A DNA stretch of 16,343 nucleotides, from assembly GCA_947442905.1 (NCBI GenBank), contig CANEWV010000009.1, positions 1-16,343 of the forward strand, in the 5' to 3' direction. This document shows positions 6,453 through 13,929 of this stretch, in pieces. Source of the stretch: Chitinophagaceae bacterium. GTDB taxonomy: Bacteria; Bacteroidota; Bacteroidia; Chitinophagales; Chitinophagaceae. A program made the translations under genes and the position numbers. Position 1 is the first letter of the stretch, and each line of letters starts with the position of its first letter. The notes under the pieces were generated by a model, which saw only the letters and a program-made list of their open reading frames with translations, searched no databases and was not told where the DNA came from.

Positions 6453-7046
6453 ATGAGAATTTCAGTCTTATTCATTCTATCTCTATTTTATATAAGCACT
6501 TATGGGCAAGTGGGTCCAATAAGAAATTGGATTGACACAGAAGTTAAGTACTCCTTTGATAACCAGAAGAATGTGATATTTACGCATAGCTTACCCAAAG
6601 GAGGGGGCGTAAAGTATTTGAACAACATAAAATATAGTCATGTAATATTTTGGACGCGTATACACAATCAAACATCCACACCCATTCAATTACAGCTTAC
6701 ATTTCCTGACATTACTTATTTACAATCCACAGAAGCTCATATAAAAATGTTGCTTCCTAAAGACACAATGAATCATGAAAAAGAACAGTTATTCAACTAT
6801 GGACTAACTGATTTAGAATCTCTTTTAAATGATAACTCGAAACAGGTAAAAGTTTTGAAAAAAACGATTGATCCTAAAGAGGTCTACTATTTTTATATTC
6901 CTGTATTTATGCACGAGATCAATGGGACTGCACGCGCTTCACTAATATTAGACGGCAAAAAATTATTTTATAAAATTACTATAGGTAAAGATTTTGCATT
7001 CATTCCCTGCGGGAGTATAGCGGTAGAAAGCAAAAAATCAAAATGA
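6453..7046 (+). CDS. exported protein, 197 aa, unknown function
   Basis: A signal peptide is clear (residues 1-19, MRISVLFILSLFYISTYGQ). The mature part is mostly beta-type sequence, e.g. YLNNIKYSHVIFWTRIHNQ, TPIQLQLTFPD, EVYYFYIPVFMH and FYKITIGKDFAFIPCG. There are two segments suggesting a folded domain with an immunoglobulin-like or lipocalin-like strand pattern, but no motif I can name. There is no lipobox cysteine, so it is periplasmic or secreted rather than a lipoprotein. It is the third gene of the packed unit; the next gene begins 7 bases after its stop. 'Not recognised' is the honest assignment. Confidence 0.75.
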   Translation: MRISVLFILSLFYISTYGQVGPIRNWIDTEVKYSFDNQKNVIFTHSLPKGGGVKYLNNIKYSHVIFWTRIHNQTSTPIQLQLTFPDITYLQSTEAHIKMLLPKDTMNHEKEQLFNYGLTDLESLLNDNSKQVKVLKKTIDPKEVYYFYIPVFMHEINGTARASLILDGKKLFYKITIGKDFAFIPCGSIAVESKKSK

Positions 7047-7053
7047 TTCTTAT

Positions 7054-7545
7054 ATGAAAAAATACATTTTATTTATTCTATTGATACTAAACTGGGGCTA
7101 TTCCAATGCTCAACGAATTACAATAACTGACTTATCCAACTCCGTTGGTAGCTGGGAGGGCAAATTAACCTATTTGGATTACACATCTGGCAAGCCGTAC
7201 ACAATGCCTGCCAACATTAAAATAAGTTTAACTGAAAATATGCTTGGTTATATAATGTCATATGAATATCCAAAAGAGCCACAAGCAAACGCTAAGGATA
7301 CCACTTACGTTAATGACAAACTTTTTGGTAAGGATAAAATAGTTGATTTTAAGAAGTCTGCTGATGGATCTTTTACATTGGTAACCGAAATAGCCGGAGA
7401 AGATGGAAACGATCATAAAAAAGCTATTTTAAGGCATACTTATACATTAAAGTCTAACAATTATTCAGTTGTAAAAGACGTGAAATTTGATGGCACAAAT
7501 GTTTGGATTAAAAGAAATGAATATCAACTCGTTAAAGATGAATAA
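7054..7545 (+). CDS. exported protein, 163 aa, possible lipocalin-like fold
   Basis: Signal peptide at residues 1-20 (MKKYILFILLILNWGYSNAQ). The mature part begins with a G-S-W-E-G-K-L-T-Y-L-D-Y segment and continues with alternating strands (MPANIKISLT, LGYIMSYEYP, GKDKIVDFKKS, SFTLVTEIAG, ILRHTYTLKS, VWIKRNEYQL). This fits a small beta-barrel of lipocalin-like or DUF1579-like type, because such families open with a 'GxWxGxL' strand; this is a fold guess only. It is the last gene of the four-gene unit and converges with the minus-strand DUF1338 gene, with 8 bases between stops. No ligand residues are identifiable. Confidence 0.75.
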   Translation: MKKYILFILLILNWGYSNAQRITITDLSNSVGSWEGKLTYLDYTSGKPYTMPANIKISLTENMLGYIMSYEYPKEPQANAKDTTYVNDKLFGKDKIVDFKKSADGSFTLVTEIAGEDGNDHKKAILRHTYTLKSNNYSVVKDVKFDGTNVWIKRNEYQLVKDE

Positions 7546-7553
7546 TTTTTCCA

Positions 7554-8459
7554 TTATTGTGGTCTATTAATTTGACTGGTGAATGTACTTTCGAAAATTT
7601 TGTCGGCATTATTGGCTTCAAATCCTTCTCTAAGATGTTCTCTTTTTCTTTCTCCTTCAGGAATATGTGCAAATTCTGGAAGTACTTTTCTCTCTGCAAA
7701 TTCGACATAGCTACCGGCAATATCATGTTCTTGATCTCCAGCAAATGAGGCTTTCACTATTTGAGCAACCGTAGAGCTTTGCAGCAAAAGTCCGTCAGGA
7801 CTCACTTTTATCTTACCGCCAGAATTATTTAACACAATACCATTACGCTCAAGAAACGCATTAAACTCATGAAGTTGATTGAATCCTTCTTTCAAATAAT
7901 GGACACTTATTGTATAATGGTTCAAATAATATCTGTTATAGATAACCCATGCTGCGTATTCAGATTCCTCTAGTAGTTTGAGATAATCTTCTTTCGAAGG
8001 AATTCTCCAAAGTGGCTGATGAAGAAAGTTTCCAACGGCAACGGCATCATTAAGGTCTAAACCATCAACGGGGTCGCTTGTAATTTCTTTGGTGTAAGAA
8101 AAAATGATATCCTGCGCCTCTTTGGATAAATCATGCACGCGCAGTTCGCTAATAAAGATTCTTGGGAACTCTTCAGATGGTGGCGCATACCAATATGCAT
8201 CTAGTTTTTTTGAAGCAAATGCGTAATGTTCTTTTCGAATGTATCCGAAATGAAGGAATATTTTTTCTAAAGATGCAATACCAAGATGAGGCACTCCCAT
8301 TGTTCGAAATGCAATGTGATCGTTGCGTATTTCGTTAACATCAGAAATTACATTTTCTGTGATTAAGTCATGAATAATTTTTTTAACATCCGGAACTCTC
8401 TCGGAGTACATAGTCATGAGTGCATTCATGACAATAGATAGGTTTTTATGATTGCTCAT
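7554..8459 (-). CDS. DUF1338 protein, 2-oxoadipate dioxygenase/decarboxylase (HglS) family
   Basis: 301 aa. The family is a vicinal-oxygen-chelate-like Fe(II) enzyme group; characterised HglS converts 2-oxoadipate to 2-hydroxyglutarate in lysine catabolism. Candidate metal ligands and active-site residues are visible: H48 with R52 in NDHIAFRT, H181 in NHYTISVHY, and E253 in GSYVEFAER. Other conserved-looking blocks are YWYAPPSEEFPRIFISEL (about 89-106) and the D-G-L-D-L-N-D-A-V segment (132-140). It is about 300 residues, shorter than the roughly 460-residue proteobacterial HglS but typical of Bacteroidota DUF1338 members. It is a lone gene with no lysine-pathway neighbours in view, so the precise substrate is inferred from the family only. 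Confidence 0.85.
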   Translation of the reverse strand: MSNHKNLSIVMNALMTMYSERVPDVKKIIHDLITENVISDVNEIRNDHIAFRTMGVPHLGIASLEKIFLHFGYIRKEHYAFASKKLDAYWYAPPSEEFPRIFISELRVHDLSKEAQDIIFSYTKEITSDPVDGLDLNDAVAVGNFLHQPLWRIPSKEDYLKLLEESEYAAWVIYNRYYLNHYTISVHYLKEGFNQLHEFNAFLERNGIVLNNSGGKIKVSPDGLLLQSSTVAQIVKASFAGDQEHDIAGSYVEFAERKVLPEFAHIPEGERKREHLREGFEANNADKIFESTFTSQINRPQ

Positions 8460-8656
8460 TATTCTTTATTTATATAAACGGCCATTCGTGCTAGAAAGTA
8501 AGTCCTCGAATTTAATCTCTTCTTGTTTTATAAATCATTTTTGAGGTAATTTTTTATCAGGCACTGTTGTCTCTTATTTTCCGTATATCGCTATTCAGTT
8601 TTCCATATCCGTAAATACTTATAAAAAATTGGAGCCAACTTGCAGCCATATTTTTT

Positions 8657-10858
8657 ATGATAATGAGGAAAACGATACTAATACTGGCTTTTGTTCAATT
8701 TTTTAATCTTATTTCGGCGCAGCAGCCCATCAAAACAAAGGATACGGGATTTATAGTACCTAAATTTTTACCAGACATCACCCTGGTGGGCCGCAATTCA
8801 GCTGCTGATATTCATTTTTTACCAGAAGTTGTAGGTACAACCATTAACGCCGGTAAAAAAAATTCACTTATTGTAATGGATAATGTGCAGGGCAATGTGG
8901 TTACCAATACCATGCGACAGGTGATGGCTAAAGTGCCAGGGATTCATGTTTGGGAGAGTGATCCAAGTGGAATTCAAATAGGTATTGCTGCTCGTGGCCT
9001 TAGTCCTAATAGAAGCTGGGAATTTAATATTCGTCAAAATGGATATGATATCAGTGCTGATCCATTTGGATATCCCGAAGCCTATTACACACCTCAATTA
9101 AATTCGGTACAACGCGTAGAAGTAGTAAGAGGTGCAGGAAGCTTACAATATGGACCACAGTTTGGGGGACTCGTAAATTTTATTTTAAAAAATGGAAGCG
9201 AGCTCAAAAAAACTTTTCAATACGAAGCACAGCAAACTGCAGGCAGCTTTGGTTTATTTAATTCCTACCATGCCATAGGTGGCCAAAATGAAAAAGCACA
9301 TTATTATGCATTTTGGGATCACCGAAAAGGAAATGGTTTTAGAGAAAACAGTGGCTTTACGGTGAACACTGGTTTTGCAAATTATACATGGAAGCTTAGT
9401 AATAAACTAAAGCTTGGCCTGGAAATCACGCATTTTGATTATTTGAGCAAGCAGCCCGGAGGATTAACAGATGCTCAATTTTCTAAAGATGCATATAGAA
9501 GTATCAGAAATAGAAACTGGGTTGAAGTACAATGGAATATGGCAGCACTCAATTTGGATTACACCATTAATGAGCGTAGTAGATTAAACATCAAAACTTT
9601 TGGAATGATGGGTGATCGAAACAGTATTGGATTTATGCTTGCCCCGAGTGTATCTGATACGATTAATGCGTCTACATTACAATACAATAACAGACGCGTA
9701 GATAAAGATCAGTACCGAAACTTAGGTGCAGAAATGCGCTACATAAGCACGTACAAGATGGGTAATAGTGAACAGACAATATCTGCTGGTATCCGCTATT
9801 TTAGAGGTACAACAAACCGTTTACAAAACGGTAAAGGCGATACTGGTTTCGATTATAATTTTAATACGCTAGCGCCCTATCCAACCAATCTCAATTTTTT
9901 AACAGAGAACACCGCTTTTTTTGCAGAAAATATTTTCAAGCTTGGCAAGCATTTGATACTTATTACAGGATTTAGAATTGAGCATATTAATAACATGGCC
10001 GGTGTTAAGCAACAAAAAAGTCGTCAGTTTGTTTTGCCGGGTATTGGTGCCGAATACCATATTGGTTCTACAGAAATTTACGCAAACTATTCACATTCGT
10101 ATCGGCCCGTTTTGTTTAGTGATTTAACGGCCAATCCAATTACTGATATTATTGATCCCGATTTAGAAGACGCAAAAGGTTATAATATTGATTTAGGTTA
10201 CCGTGGTAAAGTAAAAGACTATTTGTTTTTTGATGTGAGTGGTTTTATTTTACAATACAACAACCGTATTGGTGTCATTGTACAGCAAAAAGTGGATGGA
10301 AGTTTTTATAATTTTAGAACCAATGTAGGGAATAGCCAGAGTAAAGGTGTAGAAGCACTCTTGGAGTTTAGTCCTACTAAGGCTTGGATGAAAAATAGCA
10401 CAATTGGGCATCTAACTTTCTTTTCGTCTATTGCTATTATTCAAGCACGCTATGCAAATTTTAATTTAATTACTAGGCAAGGCAATCAGCTTGTAGAAAC
10501 AAGTTTATACAATAAGAAGGTTGAAAGCGCACCTAATAATATTATTAGAGCAGGGATCACGTACACTAAAAAAGCATTCACTTTTACAACTCAGTACAGT
10601 TATGTTTCAGAAGCATATAGTGATGCAAATAATACAGTAACACCTACTTCAAATGGGGTAAATGGATTAATTCCATCTTATAAGCTAGTGGATGTAAGCG
10701 GCACGTATAAGTTTAGTGAAAAGTTTTTTGTAAAATCGGGTATCAATAATATACTCAGCGAAAAATATTTTACAAGACGCGCTGGTGGTTATCCGGGTCC
10801 AGGAATCATGCCTGCCGAGCCTCGTAACTTCTTTATTACGGTTGGGGTAAAACTATAA
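8657..10858 (+). CDS. TonB-dependent outer-membrane receptor, FecA-like
   Basis: 733 aa. Signal peptide about 1-21 (...LISAQ). The plug domain spans about 55-180, with INAGKKNSLIVMDN, TMRQVMAKVPGIHVWE (86-100), GIAARGLSPNRSWEFNIRQNG, DPFGYPEAYYTP and VQRVEVVRGAGSLQYGPQFGG (151-171). These blocks match the FecA (ferric dicitrate) branch of TonB receptors. A 22-strand barrel follows, ending in RNFFITVGVKL. There is no N-terminal carboxypeptidase-like or FecR-signalling extension, and no fecIR or ABC permease genes lie nearby, so 'ferric chelate uptake' is a family inference. A second start, ATG 8663, would also give an intact leader. The 197 bases upstream (8460-8656) separate it from the divergent DUF1338 gene and show no strong promoter match. 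Confidence 0.93.
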   Translation: MIMRKTILILAFVQFFNLISAQQPIKTKDTGFIVPKFLPDITLVGRNSAADIHFLPEVVGTTINAGKKNSLIVMDNVQGNVVTNTMRQVMAKVPGIHVWESDPSGIQIGIAARGLSPNRSWEFNIRQNGYDISADPFGYPEAYYTPQLNSVQRVEVVRGAGSLQYGPQFGGLVNFILKNGSELKKTFQYEAQQTAGSFGLFNSYHAIGGQNEKAHYYAFWDHRKGNGFRENSGFTVNTGFANYTWKLSNKLKLGLEITHFDYLSKQPGGLTDAQFSKDAYRSIRNRNWVEVQWNMAALNLDYTINERSRLNIKTFGMMGDRNSIGFMLAPSVSDTINASTLQYNNRRVDKDQYRNLGAEMRYISTYKMGNSEQTISAGIRYFRGTTNRLQNGKGDTGFDYNFNTLAPYPTNLNFLTENTAFFAENIFKLGKHLILITGFRIEHINNMAGVKQQKSRQFVLPGIGAEYHIGSTEIYANYSHSYRPVLFSDLTANPITDIIDPDLEDAKGYNIDLGYRGKVKDYLFFDVSGFILQYNNRIGVIVQQKVDGSFYNFRTNVGNSQSKGVEALLEFSPTKAWMKNSTIGHLTFFSSIAIIQARYANFNLITRQGNQLVETSLYNKKVESAPNNIIRAGITYTKKAFTFTTQYSYVSEAYSDANNTVTPTSNGVNGLIPSYKLVDVSGTYKFSEKFFVKSGINNILSEKYFTRRAGGYPGPGIMPAEPRNFFITVGVKL

Positions 10859-10879
10859 TTATTAATAGGATGCGCATGC

Positions 10880-10887
10880 TATATTTG
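10880..10887 (+). promoter_or_regulatory. -7-like element TAtaTTTG before the DinB-like gene
   Basis: A perfect TAnnTTTG match lies 23 bases before ATG 10911, in the 52-base gap after the TonB receptor gene. No matching -33 box is visible at the usual distance. Confidence 0.45.
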
Positions 10888-10910
10888 TAGCCCAACAACC
10901 AAACCGTACT

Positions 10911-11423
10911 ATGTCACGTCCTAGCACAAAAGAATATGGTAGCTTCTACCAGACCTACATTAACTATACGAGTGGAAAAGATTATTCCATTTTAGTACAG
11001 CAATACAACGAAAGAATTATTGCGTTTTGGGATGCAATACCAGTAGAAAAAATTAATTATTCATATGGACCTGGTAAGTGGACAATTAAACAAATGTTTC
11101 AACACGTTATAGATACCGAGCGCATATTTGCTTACAGGGCACTCGCTATTGCAAGGGGCGAAGCCACGCCAATTCCAGGGTTTGATGAAAACGAATATGC
11201 AAAAAATGCAACGGCGGCCAATAGAAATTGGAAAGACATGTTGGTGGAATGGAGGGTTATAAGACAATCAACCAATCTACTATTTACCTCATTTACTGAG
11301 GAACAGCTGAAGCGTCTGGGTACCGCAAGTGACAATCCTATATCAGTAAATGCATTAGGATTCATCATTTTTGGCCATGCCCTACATCATTTGCATATAC
11401 TAAAAGAACGTTACCATATATAG
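10911..11423 (+). CDS. DinB/DfsB superfamily protein
   Basis: 170 aa, a four-helix-bundle DinB_2-type protein. Seen are the W-T-I-K-Q-M-F-Q-H motif with the first putative metal-ligand histidine H65 (FQHVIDTER) and the C-terminal GHALHHLHILKERY that supplies the other histidines. The conserved opening YGPGKW is also typical. Members are metal-binding proteins related to bacillithiol/mycothiol-dependent transferases; many have no proven role. It sits 52 bases after the TonB receptor gene with its own -7-like box, so it is probably transcribed independently. No thiol-pathway genes are nearby. Confidence 0.88.
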   Translation: MSRPSTKEYGSFYQTYINYTSGKDYSILVQQYNERIIAFWDAIPVEKINYSYGPGKWTIKQMFQHVIDTERIFAYRALAIARGEATPIPGFDENEYAKNATAANRNWKDMLVEWRVIRQSTNLLFTSFTEEQLKRLGTASDNPISVNALGFIIFGHALHHLHILKERYHI

Positions 11424-11442
11424 TTGCAACAGAACCTGATAC

Positions 11443-11457
11443 AAATACTTAGTATTT
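11443..11457. repeat. 15-bp perfect inverted repeat after the DinB-like gene
   Basis: AAATACT and AGTATTT flank a single T. It has no following T-run, so it is not a classic terminator. It might be an operator for the downstream microprotein gene or chance in AT-rich DNA. Confidence 0.3.
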
Positions 11458-11525
11458 ATACTCTAATTCTCCTTTAGATATCAAAAATCTGTAATAATTG
11501 GCTTTATTCATATCAAAATAAGAAA

Positions 11526-11636
11526 ATGAATAAACTAACAGCATTTGTCAAAAAACACAAGTATCGCGTAGCAATTGTAATTGCTTTACTCACTTATTTA
11601 ATTGTAAGAAATTTGCTTGATTTAGTTTTCCCATAA
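11526..11636 (+). CDS. 36-aa single-TM microprotein, relative of the one at 6337
   Basis: ATG 11526 to TAA 11634-11636. It has a basic N-terminus (MNKLTAFVKKHKYR), one hydrophobic helix (VAIVIALLTYLIV, about 15-27) and a short tail (RNLLDLVFP). Layout and key residues match the 35-aa protein at 6337-6444: M-x-K-L-x-x-F-x-K-K at the N-terminus and L-I-[FV]-[KR]-[DN] at the end of the helix. It stands alone in the 289-base gap between the DinB-like and alkB-like genes, with no clear promoter. Two independent occurrences of the pattern in one window argue that both are real genes. Function unknown. Confidence 0.5.
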   Translation: MNKLTAFVKKHKYRVAIVIALLTYLIVRNLLDLVFP

Positions 11637-11712
11637 AGTATAGCCACTTTGTATTTTCTATTTTATTAATACATCTTATTTGTCTAATTTAATGTCTTAA
11701 TAAGTTAAAGCT

Positions 11713-12762
11713 ATGGTTTCGTTTATTAAGACCTTTCGCTACCTGTCTCCCTTTGTAATTTATTTCTTTGCCTATTTAGCGTTTTCGCGAACTGGTATCT
11801 ATTGTTTTATACCACTCATTTTTGTTTTTTTCTTGGTTCCAATAGTCGAATTATTTATTGAGCCTAATGCTAAAAATTTAATGGAAACCGAAGAAGTAGT
11901 AGCCAAAGAAAACAAAATCTATGACTTTATTTTATGGTTAACCGTGCCACTACAATATGTCTTTTTATATATTTTCTTACAAAGTTTTAATGACCAGCTG
12001 ACAATTATAGATATTGTTGGTAGAATCATTGCCATGGGCCTCTTGTGTGGTGGTTTTGGCATTAATGTGGCACACGAGCTAGGGCATAGAGTAAATAAAA
12101 CGGAACAATTTTTTGCAAAGTCTTTATTACTTACTAGCCTTTATATGCACTTTTTTATTGAGCATAATAAAGGGCATCATAAACATGTTGCAACGCCTAA
12201 CGATCCAAGTACTGCAAAGTATAAGCAGTCGTTGTATTCTTTTTGGCTGCAAACATTCAGGGGTACGTATGTAAAAGCTTGGCAAATAGCTACCCAGGAC
12301 GCGCAAAAAAGAAAAAGTAAGTTTCCGCTTATATTGAATGAGATGGCTTTATTTCAAATGATTCAAATTGGTTTTTGCCTGCTTATTTATTTAAATTTTG
12401 GACTTGTTATATTTAGTCATTTTCTAGTAGCCGCATTTATTGGCGCAGCACTGTTAGAAACGGTAAACTATATCGAACATTACGGTTTGCAAAGACAACA
12501 AAGAAACGATCAAACCTACGAGCGGGTATTACCAGCGCATAGTTGGAATAGCAATCATGTAATTGGAAGACTTATATTCTTTGAATTGAGTAGGCACAGT
12601 GATCACCATTATATGGCTTCACGTAAATATCAAGTGCTTAGACATATGGACGATGCGCCTCAAATGCCTACAGGGTATCCGGGCATGATTTTACTAGCGC
12701 TTGTGCCTCCTGTATGGTTTAGTGTAATGGATAAGCAAATGAAAAAACATTCAATACTATAG
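11713..12762 (+). CDS. alkB: AlkB-type membrane di-iron alkane/fatty-acid monooxygenase
   Basis: 349 aa, six or so TM helices. All histidine clusters of integral-membrane AlkB hydroxylases are present: HELGH (121-125), EHNKGHHKH (150-158), the NYIEHYG signature (252-258), the H-S-W-N-S-N-H box (276-282) and SRHSDHHY (293-300). The NYxEHYG block separates AlkB from the related fatty-acid desaturases. The family inserts oxygen at the terminal carbon of n-alkanes or similar chains, taking electrons through rubredoxin. No rubredoxin or rubredoxin reductase is encoded nearby, so electrons must come from elsewhere. Substrate range cannot be read here. It is flanked by unrelated genes and has no obvious regulator. 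Confidence 0.9.
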   Translation: MVSFIKTFRYLSPFVIYFFAYLAFSRTGIYCFIPLIFVFFLVPIVELFIEPNAKNLMETEEVVAKENKIYDFILWLTVPLQYVFLYIFLQSFNDQLTIIDIVGRIIAMGLLCGGFGINVAHELGHRVNKTEQFFAKSLLLTSLYMHFFIEHNKGHHKHVATPNDPSTAKYKQSLYSFWLQTFRGTYVKAWQIATQDAQKRKSKFPLILNEMALFQMIQIGFCLLIYLNFGLVIFSHFLVAAFIGAALLETVNYIEHYGLQRQQRNDQTYERVLPAHSWNSNHVIGRLIFFELSRHSDHHYMASRKYQVLRHMDDAPQMPTGYPGMILLALVPPVWFSVMDKQMKKHSIL

Positions 12763-12785
12763 CTCGACTGTTTACAACATGTGCT

Positions 12786-12837
12786 ATTTGTGACTTATGT
12801 TACAATAAAAAGTTTCAAATAATTTGAAATTTGTGAC
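12786..12837 (+). promoter_or_regulatory. perfect palindrome and direct repeats before the methyltransferase gene
   Basis: TTTCAAAT-A-ATTTGAAA is a perfect 17-bp inverted repeat at 12813-12829, ending 8 bases before ATG 12838. The 9-mer ATTTGTGAC occurs at 12786-12794 and again at 12829-12837, directly abutting the ATG and bracketing the palindrome. The arrangement suggests an operator that controls the methyltransferase, though AT-rich DNA makes short repeats common. No consensus -7 box is seen. Confidence 0.45.
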
Positions 12838-13458
12838 ATGCAAGTACAAATTAAAAACCATTGGGAACATATTTATAATACTAAACAGCCCAATCAAGTT
12901 AGTTGGACACAAGAAGTCCCAACTATTTCTATAAATTTTGTAAAGCAGCTTCAGGTACCAAAAAATGCCTCAATAATTGATGTAGGTGGAGGTGATAGTA
13001 AGTTTGTTGACTACTTATTAGCTGAAGGGTATACTAATATTTCTGTACTCGATATTTCGGAAGCCGCAATTAACAGGGCTAAAGCAAGGTTAGGGGATAA
13101 GGCAATAAATGTGAATTGGATTGTAGGAGATATTTTAGCGTTTAATCCAACATCTCGTTACGACCTTTGGCACGACCGCGCTGCATTTCATTTTCAAACA
13201 GATATTTCATCTATTTCAAAATATATTGAAATTGTAAATAAAGCCTGTTCAGACAAAATTGTAATTGGTACATTTTCTGTGGATGGTCCAACAAAATGCA
13301 GTGGATTAGAAATCAAGCAATACGAAGAGACCAGCTTAAAAAACGAATTTGAAAACGCTCAATTTAAAAATATTGAATGTAAGCGCGAGGATCATATTAC
13401 ACCATCAGGCTCCGTACAAAATTTCATTTTTTGTGCTTTTGAAAAAACGGCTAGCTAA
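12838..13458 (+). CDS. class I SAM-dependent methyltransferase
   Basis: 206 aa Rossmann-fold methyltransferase. Motif I, the SAM-binding glycine-rich loop, is IIDVGGGDS (46-54). The post-I acidic residue lies in SVLDISEAAINRAKARL, and motif II/III-like strands follow (NVNWIVGDILAF, YDLWHDRAAFHF). The opening NHWEHIYNTKQPNQVSW resembles small Bacteroidota methyltransferases annotated with TehB/thiopurine-like names (the W-E-x-x-Y/F pattern), so the acceptor may be a small molecule; this is inference. Its stop overlaps the convergent AHSA1-like gene by 8 bases. The palindrome just before its start suggests dedicated regulation. Confidence 0.9.
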   Translation: MQVQIKNHWEHIYNTKQPNQVSWTQEVPTISINFVKQLQVPKNASIIDVGGGDSKFVDYLLAEGYTNISVLDISEAAINRAKARLGDKAINVNWIVGDILAFNPTSRYDLWHDRAAFHFQTDISSISKYIEIVNKACSDKIVIGTFSVDGPTKCSGLEIKQYEETSLKNEFENAQFKNIECKREDHITPSGSVQNFIFCAFEKTAS

Positions 13459-13867
13459 GATCTTTTTCGACATAGTTTTTAAAGTTATCTAAAATAGATT
13501 GCCAGCCGGCTTCTTGTAATTCAACGGCATTCATTGTTTCAGGCTCAAACTGCTCAGTTAAAAGCGTTCCTTCACTTGTTTCTTCAAATGAAACCATCAT
13601 TTTTCTTCCGTCACCAATTAGTATATCAATATGTTTATTGAATTCTATAGATTGGTATGTGCCCCAAAAGTCAAAGCTTTCAGATCCATCTTTTGCAGCC
13701 ATTACGTAATGAAATTCACCACCAACTACTAATTTGTTTTTTGCGTTAGGACAATGCCAATCAGCACTTGCAAAATTCCAGTGCATAACATGATTTGGAT
13801 TAGTCCAATAATTCCAAACTTCATCTAAGGCTGCTTTTATAGTAGCTCTGACAGTCAATAATTTCAT
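13451..13867 (-). CDS. AHSA1/SRPBCC (START-like) domain protein
   Basis: 138 aa. A single AHSA1-type helix-grip domain: the opening VRATIKAALDEVWNYWTNPNHVMHWNFAS, then GGEFHYVMAAKDGSESFDFWGTY, IEFNKHIDILIGDGR, MMVSFEE, and the closing TEQFEPE...QEAGWQSILDNFKNYVE. The domain binds hydrophobic ligands or modulates partners; despite the name it need not act on Hsp90. Its last codons overlap the end of the methyltransferase gene in the opposite strand by 8 bases. Upstream it shares a 62-base divergent promoter region with the exported esterase gene. Confidence 0.9.
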   Translation of the reverse strand: MKLLTVRATIKAALDEVWNYWTNPNHVMHWNFASADWHCPNAKNKLVVGGEFHYVMAAKDGSESFDFWGTYQSIEFNKHIDILIGDGRKMMVSFEETSEGTLLTEQFEPETMNAVELQEAGWQSILDNFKNYVEKDLS

Positions 13868-13877
13868 TTCCTTAAAC

Positions 13878-13909
13878 TTTGTTACTGCAAAGAAATGTAA
13901 TTATACTTG
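13878..13909 (+). promoter_or_regulatory. candidate promoter of the esterase gene
   Basis: TTTG (13878-13881), a 20-base spacer and TAtaCTTG (13902-13909; one mismatch to TAnnTTTG). It lies 20 bases before ATG 13930. A CTTTG-N6-CAAAG inverted repeat (13877-13892) overlaps the -33 box. Confidence 0.4.
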
Positions 13910-13920
13910 TAAAATATCAA
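13892..13920 (-). promoter_or_regulatory. candidate promoter of the AHSA1-like gene
   Basis: On the minus strand, TTG (13920-13918), an 18-base spacer and TAcaTTTC (13899-13892; one mismatch to TAnnTTTG). It overlaps the divergent esterase promoter, so the two genes may compete or be co-regulated. Confidence 0.35.
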
Positions 13921-13929
13921 TTTTAATCT

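Noticed and set aside
7541..7558. AATAAT-N6-ATTATT hairpin between convergent stops
   Set aside because: It has six A-T pairs only and no T-run; it is too weak to call a terminator.
7532..7748. Short ORFs on both strands over the DUF1338 3' end
   Set aside because: They lie wholly in other frames of the better-supported DUF1338 gene and show no domain pattern.
8629..8656. TTG-N17-TATTTTTT before the TonB receptor
   Set aside because: The -7 box has a mismatch and directly abuts ATG 8657; kept out as too uncertain.
8864..9097. Minus-strand ORF inside the TonB receptor gene
   Set aside because: It is a shadow of the plug-domain coding sequence and has no recognisable features.
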